Both the position numbers and the translations under genes were made by a program. This document shows positions 21,501 to 29,426 of a stretch of 64,000 bases of DNA, piece by piece. The stretch is from Asterias rubens (taxonomy: Eukaryota > Echinodermata > Asteroidea > Forcipulatida > Asteriidae): contig NC_047083.1 in NCBI RefSeq assembly GCF_902459465.1, positions 8,361,526-8,425,525 on the forward strand, written 5' to 3'. Numbering within the stretch: position 1 is the first letter of the stretch; every line of letters starts with the position of its first letter. The notes beneath the pieces were generated by a model that did no database searches, was not told the DNA's origin, and saw nothing but the letters and a program-made list of their open reading frames with translations.

Positions 21501-23329
21501 ATTACTCTTGCTATTTCTACTGCATTTGCTATTGATATATTGCTATTACTCTTGCTATTTCTATTGCATTTGTTATCGATATATTGCTATTACTCTTGCT
21601 ATTTCTATTGCATTTGTTATTGATATATTGCTATTACTCTTGCTATTTCTATTCCATTTGTTATTGATATATTGCTATTACTCTTGCTATTTCTACTGCA
21701 TTTGTTATTGATATATTGCTATTACTCTTGCTATTTCTATTGCATTTGTTATTGATGTATTGCTATTACTCTTGCTATTTCTATTGCATTTGTTATTGAT
21801 GTATTGCTATTACTCTTGCTATTTCTACTGCATTTGCTATTGATATATTGCTATTACTCTTGCTATTTCTACTGCATTTGTTATTGATATATTGCTATTA
21901 CTCTTGCTATTTCTATTCCATTTGTTATTGATATATTGCTATTACTCTTGCTATTTCTATTGCATTTGTTATTGATATATTGCTATTACTCTTGCTATTT
22001 CTATTGCATTTGTTATTGATATATTGCTATTACTCTTGCTATTTCTATTCCATTTGTTATTGATATATTGCTATTACTCTTGCTATTTCTATTGCATTTG
22101 TTATTGATATATTGCTATTACTCTTGCTATTTCTATTGCATTTGTTATTGATATATTGCTATTACTCTTGCTATTTCTATTCCATTTGTTATTGATATAT
22201 TGCTATTACTCTTGCTATTTCTACTGCATTTGTTATTGATATATTGCTATTACTCTTGCTATTTCTATTCCATTTGTTATTGATATTGCTATTACTCTTG
22301 CTATTTCTATTGCATTTGCTATTGATGTATTGCTTTTACTCTTGCTATTTCTACTGCATTTGCTATTACTCTTGGTATTTCTGTTGCATTTCCTATTGAC
22401 AGTGCTATTGCTACTACTCTTACCAAACTGTTTCTATTACTACAATACAACCATTATAACTACTTTAAGTTGTCTGCATTGCTATACAATACAACCCCTC
22501 CCCATTATTGGTTCTTTTATTTTAGTAGTTGTTTCTGTAACTAGTTATACATGTATACCATTTAATGTATTTATTGTCTATGACTTAAAGATACTCTTAT
22601 TTTACAACCGTGTACAATTCATCTACTATTTGAGGAAACAATGCTTATGGTAGACTCTTATGTAAATCGCAGAGCAAATTATTGTTCTAATACTAGCTTT
22701 GAGAGGTTTAGATTGTATTCAAATTTGTGGCTACGGCTGTTGCTAAGGGTGTTATTAAGAACTTACTGTACTTCAAGGCATGTAGAAATCTAGGTGTAGC
22801 CGTAGCTATAGCAACTGATTCGTACATGACCCGAGATTTAATTTTAAAAGGCGGCCATTTTTTTGTTGTTGCAGTTTTTGGCATGGAGCCCGATATGACA
22901 CGAGAAGGGGGCAGTATACCGGTCACTCTGACGCTTCAAAACGCCACGCAGAAGAACGTGATGCTACTGCCAATGGGAGCCTGCGACGACAGCGCGCACT
23001 CCCAGAACGAGAAAATGGATCGGTCCAACTACATCAATGGGGTAAGTGCAACGTAGTCTTGCACCAAGACTTCTTATTATCCCATTTTTAGACCATTTTT
23101 TTTTAATTTGTTTTTCTCTTCATATGCTGCATACGATGCATGCTGTACACAAATTTTAAAGGGTGATAAAACTGCACAATCAGTGCTATTAATTATTGCT
23201 TAAGAAACATAAGTTTTAAGGAAAACTGAAATGCATTATTTAATTCCTATAAAATTTTGTTTTTTCTATTTTCATTTCCAGGCCAAGCTCATTGGAGCCT
23301 ACTTTGAAGAAGTCGCTAAACTGGATTAA
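6506..23329 (+). CDS. CNDP2: Cytosolic non-specific dipeptidase (CNDP2-like, M20 metallopeptidase)
   Basis: Thirteen exons join in frame: 6506-6537, 8327-8450, 9320-9496, 9826-9981, 11238-11318, 11775-11848, 13160-13234, 15485-15629, 17467-17566, 18853-19024, 19903-19988, 22875-23041, 23282-23329. The product is 478 residues; human CNDP2 has 475. The family hydrolyses Cys-Gly and other dipeptides in the cytosol using two Mn2+ ions, and in mammals also makes N-lactoyl amino acids. All metal and catalytic residues are present at a constant +4 offset from human: H103 and D105 in YGHLDVQP, D136 in GSTDDKG, E170/E171 in [11 protein letters not shown]199 in VCISDNYW and H449 in [10 protein letters not shown]. 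The start is ATG 6506 ([10 protein letters not shown]), which splices AG+T into the YIDAHQDEY exon as in the vertebrate gene. No signal peptide is seen, consistent with a cytosolic enzyme rather than secreted CNDP1. Introns carry SINEs, MITEs and two minisatellites. AATAAA at 23603 is a plausible poly(A) signal. Confidence 0.95.
6755..7316. mobile_element. Inverted-repeat element with GTCGCCCCC-repeat arms and a telomere-like centre
   Basis: The left arm (6755-6957) begins GCTGGTCATCTCGCCACCT and continues as irregular repeats of (A/T)GTCGCCCCC separated by CAA, TAG or TGA spacers. The right arm (7117-7316) is its inverted counterpart with the same order of variant units, including a distinctive CCCGGCTCGCCCC unit. 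Between the arms are an AT-rich segment and a run of CCCTAA repeats. It lies in CNDP2 intron 1 and has no coding capacity. Flanking duplications are not clear. Confidence 0.75.
7053..7109 (+). repeat. Interstitial telomere-like (CCCTAA)n run
   Basis: Nine CCCTAA/CTAACC units with one change (CCCTAT) lie at the centre of the surrounding inverted element. The hexamer is the animal telomere repeat read on its C-rich strand. Confidence 0.9.
7506..7631. mobile_element. Family D MITE (TTTCCGTATGGCGCCACCAC ends)
   Basis: The termini TTTCCGTATGGCGCCACCAC and GTGGTGGCGCCATACGGAAA are perfect inverted repeats around an AT-rich core with ATATCCCTTTTTGTAAAAA. A second copy is at 49980-50112 in SAAL1 intron 1. 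Confidence 0.8.
7874..8048. mobile_element. Palindromic MITE in CNDP2 intron 1
   Basis: The ends AATAAGGTTTATCGCGAAT and AATCGCGATAAACCTTATT are inverted. The interior contains GAGGGCGCTGTTGAACCCAC. Confidence 0.7.
8621..8700 (+). repeat. Short tandem duplication (~41 bp unit)
   Basis: Two copies of AATTTCACAAAAATCATTT followed by ATGACATCATTTAGAATG lie in CNDP2 intron 2. Confidence 0.7.
9994..10439. mobile_element. Inverted pair of tRNA-derived SINE-3 copies
   Basis: The minus copy (9994 to about 10232) faces a plus copy (about 10255-10439). The arms match almost exactly over ~190 bases. The tRNA-like part reads CTCGGTAGTCTAGTTGGTAA (A box) and GTGGGTTCGAACCCC (B box). The 3' body ends CACATCGGTGTATGGGTAAA. 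The small loop contains ATTATATCGTTGCGG. It lies in CNDP2 intron 4. Other copies are at 25451, 55340 and 57975. Confidence 0.8.
10625..10830 (+). mobile_element. tRNA-derived SINE (SINE-4)
   Basis: The tRNA-like head has GGTGGCACGGTTGGCTTGTG, then GCGCTCGCCTCTCACC and the B box CCGGTTCAATTCCCGGCC. The body contains GAGGGTTTTCCAGACCATCT. A second type of SINE follows at 11104. Confidence 0.65.
11104..11222 (+). mobile_element. SINE-1 head fragment
   Basis: It keeps TCTGATCAGCAGAATGTGGG and the B box GTTCGAATCCCGG, then CTGAGCAAGACACTTTA. It stops at a pyrimidine tract that serves as the acceptor of CNDP2 exon 5, about 16 bases further on. Confidence 0.65.
11921..12302. mobile_element. Palindromic AT-rich MITE (AAGCTTGGGCGATATCG ends)
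   Basis: The left end is AAGCTTGGGCGATATCGAT and the right end ATATCGCCCAAGCTTAG. The interior is made of CGATATATCGCG-type palindromes. It lies in CNDP2 intron 6. Another AAGCTTGGGCGGTTCC end starts at 13243 in intron 7. Confidence 0.7.
12416..12786 (+). mobile_element. Family A-like MITE, diverged
   Basis: The left end TTTAAAGGCACTGGACACTG and the AACATATGCATAAAATAACA block are present. It abuts a Family B copy directly; the two share the junction bases ATTAAAG. Confidence 0.7.
12784..13131 (+). mobile_element. Family B MITE (TTAAAGCCATTGGACACTTT ends)
   Basis: The interior ACAGATTTACAAATAACTTA and AACACATGTCATGACACGG define the family. Other copies are at 27227 and 57335. It ends 28 bases before the acceptor of CNDP2 exon 7. 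Confidence 0.75.
14054..14196. mobile_element. Palindromic MITE
   Basis: The arms TGACTGCTTCGAGTGCTAGG and the mirrored ATAGCACGAGTTAAAGCAGTCA enclose a second arm pair, AAAACTACGACTCCCGAGG and GAGGCAGTCGGAGTTTTAA. It lies in CNDP2 intron 7. Confidence 0.65.
14499..14897 (+). mobile_element. SINE-1, full-length, with (ATT)n tail
   Basis: The tRNA-like head GTGGCCGAGCGGTTAAGAGC and B box GGGTTCGAATCCCC are followed by a conserved core CCTTCGGATGGGACGTAAAG, then ATGTAAAAGAACCCAGTGCA. It ends in a (ATT)n tail at 14878-14897. Further copies are at 11104, 29850, 54652 and 56262. Confidence 0.8.
15105..15457 (+). mobile_element. Family A MITE
   Basis: The left end TTTAAAGACAGTGGACACTA and right end TAGTGTCCACTGCCTTTAA are intact, so the full inverted-repeat pair is visible. 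It ends 28 bases before CNDP2 exon 8. Confidence 0.85.
15641..15956 (+). repeat. 18-bp minisatellite starting 12 bases after a CNDP2 donor site
   Basis: About 17 copies of CCAACTGATGATTTATGC begin just inside intron 8. Because the unit is six codons without stops, the exon 8 frame stays open through the array. It would add VSDG, then repeats of PTDDLC, and stops at TAA 15954. A few units vary ([18 protein letters not shown]). Confidence 0.9.
16000..16310. repeat. Dispersed low-copy repeat (GCCTTGGTGCC-rich)
   Basis: Related diverged segments with CCTTGGTGCCC and TTGCCCTC words recur near 43980-44110, 44680-44815 and 46520-46860. No termini are recognisable. The open frames here look incidental. 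Confidence 0.4.
16770..17097. mobile_element. MITE with long inverted ends
   Basis: The left end TTTGATTTGCGATAACACCA plus TGTGTGTATCTACTTGCCA is mirrored by TGGCAAGTAGATACACACA and CGTTACCGCAAATCAAA. The interior has two CGGTAGTA words. It lies in CNDP2 intron 8. Confidence 0.7.
17159..17402. mobile_element. Family E MITE (GGGCCCAATTTCATAGAGCT ends)
   Basis: It starts GGCCCAATTTCATAGAGCTG with GCTTAAGCA repeats and ends TTAAGCAGCTCTATGAAATT. A full copy is at 50827-51070; partial copies are near 35571, 39527, 55968 and 60330. Confidence 0.75.
17873..18045. mobile_element. Family F MITE
   Basis: It begins CGGATTTCATGAAACG and ends GGTGAAATCGACG, with CCTAACTTAGGATGGG inside. It lies in CNDP2 intron 9. 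Confidence 0.6.
18403..18782. mobile_element. Family C long-hairpin MITE, upstream of CNDP2 exon 10
   Basis: Almost the whole element is one palindrome: TTAAAGGAACACGTTGCTTT at the left, mirrored at the right. Internal arms ACATCTTTCTAA/TTAGAAAGATGT and TATGGGAGTCAAAAATTTGA fold about 18590. It ends 70 bases before exon 10. The second copy is at 19117-19495. Confidence 0.8.
19117..19495. mobile_element. Family C long-hairpin MITE, downstream of CNDP2 exon 10
   Basis: It has the same structure as the copy at 18403, with the central palindrome CGGTCGGCCATTTATGGGAG and its mirror. It starts 92 bases after exon 10. Its ends ACGGAACACGTTGGATC and CAAGGCAACGTGTTCCTTTA match. Confidence 0.8.
19775..19865 (+). 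mobile_element. tRNA-derived SINE-5 head
   Basis: GGGGCTAGTCAGCTCAGTCG (A box) and TTGTTGGTTCAAATC (B box) are followed by CTAGTCAATTGTTCGTTGTT. The same type forms an inverted pair at 53585-53820 and a minus copy at 59680. Confidence 0.6.
20044..22390 (+). repeat. 44-bp minisatellite in CNDP2 intron 11, split by a transposon
   Basis: The unit is ATTGATATATTGCTATTACT followed by CTTGCTATTTCTATTGCATT and TGTT. About one and a half units lie before the 20109-21058 insertion and about 30 after it. Units differ at a few positions (CTGCATT, CCATTTG, GATGTAT), and these variants recur in blocks, so the array grew by multi-unit duplication. Confidence 0.95.
20109..21058. mobile_element. 950-bp non-autonomous DNA transposon nested in the minisatellite
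   Basis: The ends are inverted: TAGGGCCACTGATTTTCCG and CGGAAAATCAGTGGCCCTA, with weaker CGCGGAA and AACGGAATT words inside. CTATTA lies on both sides (20103-20108 and 21059-21064), an apparent 6-bp target duplication. The TAGGG start is hAT-like, although hAT elements usually duplicate 8 bp. No transposase frame is present. A nested pair CATAGACTTGTTCCCAAGTC and its mirror lies at about 20630-20760. Confidence 0.8.
22708..22815. mobile_element. Short inverted element related to Family G
   Basis: GTGGCTACGGCTGTTGCTAA on the left is mirrored by AGCCGTAGCTATAGCAAC on the right. It ends about 60 bases before the acceptor of CNDP2 exon 12. Confidence 0.5.
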
Positions 23330-23647
23330 ACATCTTCATAAACGGTTTTAAAAGATCATTAAGTTGGATTGAAAGCTAAATTCTTTTGGGAGATAACCTT
23401 GAAGAGTTCGCTAAACTGGATAAAAGTTCTCGTTAAACAGGTGCAGCAGATCACTAACTTGGATTGATAAACCTGGACTACAAACTTCAACACGGATCGA
23501 AAGTTACATTAAACTTGCCTGCAATTAACAATTATCACTTATAACCTTTGCTAACTGGATTGATAAGTTTTGAAAGAACTAGCCTGTTAAACCAAGTAGC
23601 AAAATAAAGAAGTTGGATTGGTAGATATTACCAGTTTTGTTGCCCCA

Positions 23648-24015
23648 TTAAAGGCACTGTGCACGTTTGGTAATTGTCAAAGACCAGTGTTCTCACTTGG
23701 TGTATCCCATCATAAGCATAAAATAACAAACCTGTTCAAATTTGGGCTCAATTGGTCATCAAAGTTGCGAGAAAATGATGAAAGAAAAAACACCCTTGTT
23801 GGACGAATTGATGTGCTTTCAGTTAGGAATAAAAGACTTCTAGCTAGAAGTCTTTTATTATTTTAGTGAGAAATTACCTCTTTCTCAAAAACTACGTTAC
23901 TTCAGAGGGAGTCGTTTCCCACAATGTTTTATACTATCAACAGCTATCGTTACCAAGTCAGTTATTAAGTTAATATTTGTTTTGAGTTATTACCAAACGT
24001 GTACCTTCCCTTTAA
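23648..24015 (+). mobile_element. Family A2 MITE (variant with GTTTGGTAATT ends)
   Basis: The left end is TTAAAGGCACTGTGCACGTT and the right end ACCAAACGTGTACCTTCCC. The centre has AAAAGACTTCTAGCTAGAAG, a perfect hairpin replacing the CTCGAAATC hairpin of Family A. It lies just after the proposed CNDP2 poly(A) signal. Confidence 0.8.
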
Positions 24016-25039
24016 GTGGTAAACTGTGCATGGTTTGATAGGGTTTAAAAGAAGATAACTAACTTGCTTTCAAAAAGTAATTCTATCAATTTCTTGGTTT
24101 ATAAACCACTATCAAGCACTTTGTTTTTATATTTCTGCTTCCTTTCACAGTAAAACTGTTACAATTTATTTGTACAATTTTGATCTGTAAATCAAATTTA
24201 TTTGAAAATACACATAATGGTTTAAAAATTGTCTGTTTTACACTTCCTTGCCCACCATCAATTTTTAGGAATACTCAGATTTTGGCAAAGTTTTATTGTT
24301 CATAAATGATGGACCAATGGTCTCTCTTTTTTGTTTGTTCTTTATATTTTATTTCCTATTGACCCATTTCACCTGAGGTCATCATCAGAAAAATCTTGAA
24401 TGCGGCTTACTGGTGGGCAATTTCACTGTGCGTTTTCATATAACTATATGCATAGAGTATGCTGTGCGTTATGCAGTGAAGTGCGCATTTTAGGACGCGG
24501 CGTTAATACACGTAAACCTTACTGCCCACCAATATGATGAGCGTGGCATCAGTCGCCGCGTGTGACACGCGTGTCAGGGGTCAATTCTTTTGAGTAAGAA
24601 AAATATTTTACAGGAATACCATGTTTTCCCACTCTTAGTAATTTCTTCCTCCAATCGTGCCTTTTTTAAAGGATTCTGTACATTCCAGATAAAAAAAACT
24701 TTTTATTGTGAAATGTTATCAAAAAAGATGATTTGTTTTGCCGAATCAACAAATTGTTTGTGCTTACTGTAGCAGAAAAATGTGCGTAAGCATAAACGTG
24801 TTTCACCACGATTTCTCAAGTTAGCCGAAATATTGTAGGTGCGCATGCACGTTCACATGTACTCACTCGTTTGCACTAACCACTGGTTACCAGGATTTAC
24901 CCTTGCTAAGGGATGCTCCATGAGCATGAAACGGGCTGCTAAAAAGTTTTATGAAATTGGGCCTTTGTAGGATGTGATGTCATCTATCCACCTCCTGTCT
25001 GTCGTTTACGGAGTGTTTATATTTACCAATTTATAACAA

Positions 25040-25214
25040 TAAGCCACTTCGGAATGTCAGTGGCGCATGTCTGTTACTGCTGACAACGGACTTTGTCTAT
25101 CTCCCGTAACCTTTTGACAATACCCGCCGGTATTGTCAAAAGGTCAAGGGAGATAGACAGAGTCCGTTGTCAGCAGTAACAGACATGCGCAGCTGGAACT
25201 CCGAAGTGGCTTAT
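25040..25214. mobile_element. Palindromic MITE
   Basis: The arms GCCACTTCGGAATGTCAG and GAACTCCGAAGTGGC enclose near-perfect inner arms, ATGTCTGTTACTGCTGACAA and its mirror. The centre is TTTTGACAATACCCGCCGGT followed by its complement. Confidence 0.75.
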
Positions 25215-25450
25215 AATGATCATGCATTAAAATTGAATAAAATTTTGCTGACTGAATTATCAACTCTGGATTTCAGGTGTGAGATTGGGTTTTTTTATGA
25301 GTCTTGAGTTTATCGCTTTGAGATTACAAAGTGCCGTCACGTGAATAAAGTAATTTAGCTCTTATATGTGTCTGGTTCACGACTCCAAAATGATGAATTA
25401 AGCTTTTATTGTTCATTTGTTGTATTATCTGCATTGCTATTGTTCGTTTA

Positions 25451-25672
25451 AAGCGCTGTGGTCTAAGTTGGTAAGACACTGCTCTAAAACTGCAAGGGTC
25501 GTGGGTACGAATCCCACCCCAGTAACATGCCTGTGATATTTTTTCACAGGACTCGGGGGGAAGTACTGAGTATACAGTGCTAACACACATCGGTGTATGG
25601 GTAAAAAAAACAAAAAAATAATATTCTTTATCCCCGATGCAATATTAACATCTATTATAGCTAAAACCAGAG
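25451..25672 (+). mobile_element. tRNA-derived SINE-3
   Basis: The tRNA-like head TAAGTTGGTAAGACACTGCT and B box GTGGGTACGAATCCC are followed by the body CTGAGTATACAGTGCTAACA and CATCGGTGTATGGGTAAA. Confidence 0.7.
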
Positions 25673-25772
25673 TTTGGTTTACATTCCAGGACTCCAGTTC
25701 ACAAACCAAGGCATGATCAAATATTGATGTGAATCTAACAAATATCCGCCTACAAGTAAAATTTTGAAAACC

Positions 25773-26159
25773 TTAAAGGCAGTGGACAGTATTGGTAATT
25801 ACTCAAAACAATTATTATCGTAAAACCTTTCTTGGTTACGAGTAATGGGGAGAGGTTGATGGTATAAAACATTGTGAGAAACGGCTCCCTCTGAAGTGCC
25901 ATAATTTTCGAGACAGAAGTAATTTTCCACGAACTTGATTTCAAGACCTCAGGTTTAGAACTTGAGGTCTCGAAATCAACCATCTAAACGCACACAACTT
26001 CGTGTGACAAGGTTTTTTTCTTCTTTCATTATTATCTCGCAAGTTCAATGACTGATTGAGCTCAAATTTTCACAGGTTTGTTATTTTATGCATATGTTGA
26101 CATACACCAACTGCGAAGGCTAGTCTTTGACAATTACCAATAGTGTCCAATGTCTTTAA
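25773..26159 (-). mobile_element. Family A MITE, minus orientation
   Basis: Both ends (TTAAAGGCAGTGGACAGTAT and TAGTGTCCAATGTCTTTAA) and the central GAGACCTC/GAGGTCTC hairpin are present. Confidence 0.85.
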
Positions 26160-26183
26160 CCGATATATCTTTCTTAAAGTGCC

Positions 26184-26564
26184 TTAAAGACTCTGGACAC
26201 CTTTGGTAATTGTCAAAGATCAGTATTCTCAATTGGTGCATCTCATGCGCAAAATAACAAACCGGTAAAAGTTTGCACTCAATTGGTCATCGAAGTTGCA
26301 AGAGAATAATGGAAGAAAAAACTCCCTCGTTGCACAAAACTTTGTGTGCTTTAAGATGCATAACAAAATTTCAAAAGACTTCGGGCATGAACCCGTTGAT
26401 ATTATGAGTGAGAAATTACCTCTTTCTTCAAAACTATGTTACTTCAAAGGGAGCTGTTTCTCACAATTTTGTATACTATCAGCAGCTCTCCATTGCTCAC
26501 TACTTAGCAAGTTTTTATGCTTATAGTTAATTGAGTAACTACCAATAGTGTCCAGTGCCTTTAA
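26184..26564 (+). mobile_element. Family A MITE, diverged
   Basis: The left end TTAAAGACTCTGGACACCTT and right end TAGTGTCCAGTGCCTTTAA are present. The central hairpin has been lost or replaced. It lies 24 bases from the previous copy, in the opposite orientation. Confidence 0.75.
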
Positions 26565-27226
26565 TTTAAAAACAAACACAAATATTTTGTGCTAGAAAAC
26601 ATGACTCGGGTAATATCTGACCAACTTAAGTACAAACAAATTCTTGCACAATTTTCCAGCATCTTTTATAACTCTTTTTTTGTCAACTCAATACACACCC
26701 TGAATTACATAAAATGAATAAATTTAAATGAATTAACTTGAGATACCATACAGAGAAAAACAATGATTTAAAAATATTAAAATCACAATGAAATATTCAT
26801 GAGGTACAGAGACAAAGTTAACCAACCGCAAGAAAAATAACAACTGTAAACCGGTCACACTGCAGCAAAACGAAAACGATAACGATCACGACGCAAAAAG
26901 AACACACTCTATTGGTTGAATTGCTCCACGCAGAATACGCACGTTCTCATTCACGTGCTCATTAATGAAGAAATCTGAGAGAGAATAATGCACTTATGTT
27001 ATTTCTTTTCCTAAAAAAAGTTTTCGAAACCATATTTTTCAGGAATCCATTCTAACAGCTGTAGTACTTTTTGTATGGTTTGTTTTTATGGTTTTTTTAA
27101 ACGCATATTTTACTCATCTGTGACCCAACAATTCCCAACCTACTCCAAACAATTCACCAACATTCTAGAAATATTTCTGGTCCAGTGGAAATTCTGAGTA
27201 TTATCTCCTGTTTAGATAAGATCTTC

Positions 27227-27598
27227 TTAAAGCCATTGGACACTTTCGGTACAAATTCTTCTTTTTTTAAGTTAACAGATTTACAAATAACTTACAGGGT
27301 TTACAGAAGGTAATGGTGAAAGACTTCTCTTGAAATCTTATTCCATGAAATGCTTTATTTTTTGAGAAAACATTAAAAGAATATCAATTCTCGATCTCTA
27401 CGAATTTATTTTAAACACATGTCAAGACACAGCGAAAAGTGCGAATACAAGGGTGGGTTTTCCCGTTGTTTTCTCCCGACTCCGATTGAGCCTAAATTTC
27501 CACAGGTTTGTTATTTTGTATAGAAGTTGTGATACATGAAGTGTGGGCCTTGGACCTGTTGGACAATACTGTTTACCGAAAGTGTCAAATGGCTTTAA
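27227..27598 (+). mobile_element. Family B MITE, near-complete
   Basis: The ends TTAAAGCCATTGGACACTTT and AAAGTGTCAAATGGCTTTAA are inverted repeats. The interior ACAGATTTACAAATAACTTA is shared with the other Family B copies. Confidence 0.8.
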
Positions 27599-27959
27599 AA
27601 CTCAGGCCCCGTCATCACTTTATTGTGCCTTTTCAATTTCCGGTTTTGAGTATGACAGAAAAACCACTACCATTTTGTTTTTACTTTTTGCCTTATCTTC
27701 AAATATATCTGGAATACGAGTGAATCTTTTAAATACTTCAATATCTTTATTGGACTAAAATGTCACCTGCGAACAAAATAAATTGTGTAAACAAAACATT
27801 TTAACAAAATGAAGCGGTGTATAATCATGGTATATGCACTGTGAAAATATTTGTAAAACTCCATTAAACAAAAAACACTAAACAAACTGCCTGCAAAGGA
27901 GTGTGATTTAGACAAAAATGCCCCCAAATTGTATACGTTTCGGACATCTTATTTCATAC

Positions 27960-28340
27960 TTAAAGGAACGTTACAGAATAGGTAAGAAACAAAAATCGTG
28001 AAGATCACAGATTTACATAAAACTTACACGGTCAAAAGATGATGATAGTTGAAAACATCTCTTGAAATCTGTCTGAAATGTCATATTTGGTGAGAAATAA
28101 ATAATCTAATTTCGCATTTGGAGTTTATCGCTCAGTGAGCGTTTTATTCATTTTTGTTTTGGCATCGATGCGATGCAAAATTTGTAATCGTTTTTTTCAC
28201 TACTCTCTCATGACCAAGATGCCCGATCGATCTCAAACTTCTACAGGTTTGTCAGTTTATGTATATGGTGGTTTACATAAAGTGCTTACACTGCCAGCAA
28301 CCTTTTTGCTAGCAAAACCAATTCTGTAATGCTCCTTTAA
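27960..28340. mobile_element. MITE with TTAAAGGAACGTTACAGAAT ends
   Basis: The left end TAAAGGAACGTTACAGAAT is mirrored by ATTCTGTAATGCTCCTTTA. The interior ACAGATTTACATAAAACTTA shows distant kinship to Family B. Confidence 0.65.
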
Positions 28341-28450
28341 ACTTAATTATCTTGCTTACACATATGCTTGTGCGAATCTTTAGCTTTTCTTTGTGCATTT
28401 GAACACAAGTAATTTAAATGCTGTTTCAGTATCTATTAACCATGCAGTGT

Positions 28451-28646
28451 AATAGACCGTATCAAACATGACATTCCCATTCAAATACATGGCATCTTTA
28501 AGCGTGTACATATGCGCGCATGTTCCATAAAAATAACTTGGGAAAGCTGCATGCTTTATTGATGTACGCGTTTACACGCACAGATGGCCTGCCCTACAAG
28601 ATGACGACTTTCATAGTAACAAACATGTTATTCGATACGGTCTATT
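28451..28646. mobile_element. MITE with AATAGACCGTATC ends
   Basis: AATAGACCGTATCAAACATG is mirrored by CATGTTATTCGATACGGTCT, with the inner pair GTGTACATATGCGCGCAT and TGTACGCGTTTACACGCAC. Confidence 0.65.
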
Positions 28647-28989
28647 GATCAGGATATGTCAAAGCGTAGTATAATCTGTTACCAGCCAAATATAAATGTA
28701 ATGCTGTGTTTTAAACTGGTTCCCAGCAAAAACTCTCCGCAGCAAAGATGCATTTTCTTAAGTGTAGACTTTTCTGAATACAGGGGCCCTTGTAAACTAT
28801 GTACACAGAAATGCTATTCATCTGCTATTGCATGGGCAGGTTCGGTTACCAGCCAAAATGTGAACTATAACGTCACTGTGAACTAAAATGTTTTTATGCA
28901 TGGTCAACTGGAACTTGTGTTCCGGATCATAAACCGTTAAGCCTGATAACTACGAATTACCAGCTAACTTGTGAAGCAGTACTATTTGC

Positions 28990-29375
28990 TTAAAAACACA
29001 GGACACTATTGGTAATTGTCAAAGACCAGTCTTCTCACTTGGTGTATCTCAACATATGCATAAAATAACAAACCTGTGAAAATTTGAGCCCAACTGGTCG
29101 TCGAAGTTGCGAGATAATAATGAAAGAAAAAACACCCTTGTCACACGAGGTTGTGTGCTTTCAGATTCTTGATTTCGAGACCTCTAATTCTAAATCTGAG
29201 GTCTCAAAATCAAGTTCGTGGAAAATTACTTCTTTCTTGAAAACTACGTCACTTCAGAGGGAGCTGTTTCTCACAATGTTTTATACTATCAACCTCTCCC
29301 CATTACTCGTAACCAAGTAAGGTTTGATGCTAAAAATTATTTTGAGTAATTACCAATAGTGTCCACTGCCTTTAA
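28990..29375 (+). mobile_element. Family A MITE, near SR-gene 3' end
   Basis: The copy is nearly full length with an intact right end TAGTGTCCACTGCCTTTAA. It ends about 50 bases from the SR stop codon on the opposite strand, so it likely overlaps that gene's 3' UTR. Confidence 0.85.
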
Positions 29376-29426
29376 CAGCTTTATAAGCCCCCTTAAAAAC
29401 TTTAAGAACAAGATTTTTTAACCGGC

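Larger units (their letters stand above)
24016..25772. other. Intergenic region after CNDP2
   Basis: I see no coding exon. The stretch includes an inverted pair near 24405-24535 (CTTACTGGTGGGCAA with a weak mirror), a Family E-like end at 24930-24965, a perfect-arm palindrome at 25040-25214, and a SINE-3 copy at 25451-25600. Confidence 0.45.
26565..29426. other. Convergent intergenic region between CNDP2 and the SR gene
   Basis: No coding exon is seen. 26565-27226 is AT-rich single-copy sequence. It then holds Family B (27227-27598), a TTAAAGGAACGTTACAGAAT element (27960-28340), a MITE with AATAGACCGTATC ends (28451-28646) and Family A (28990-29375). The SR-gene 3' UTR must lie next to 29427. 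Confidence 0.45.
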
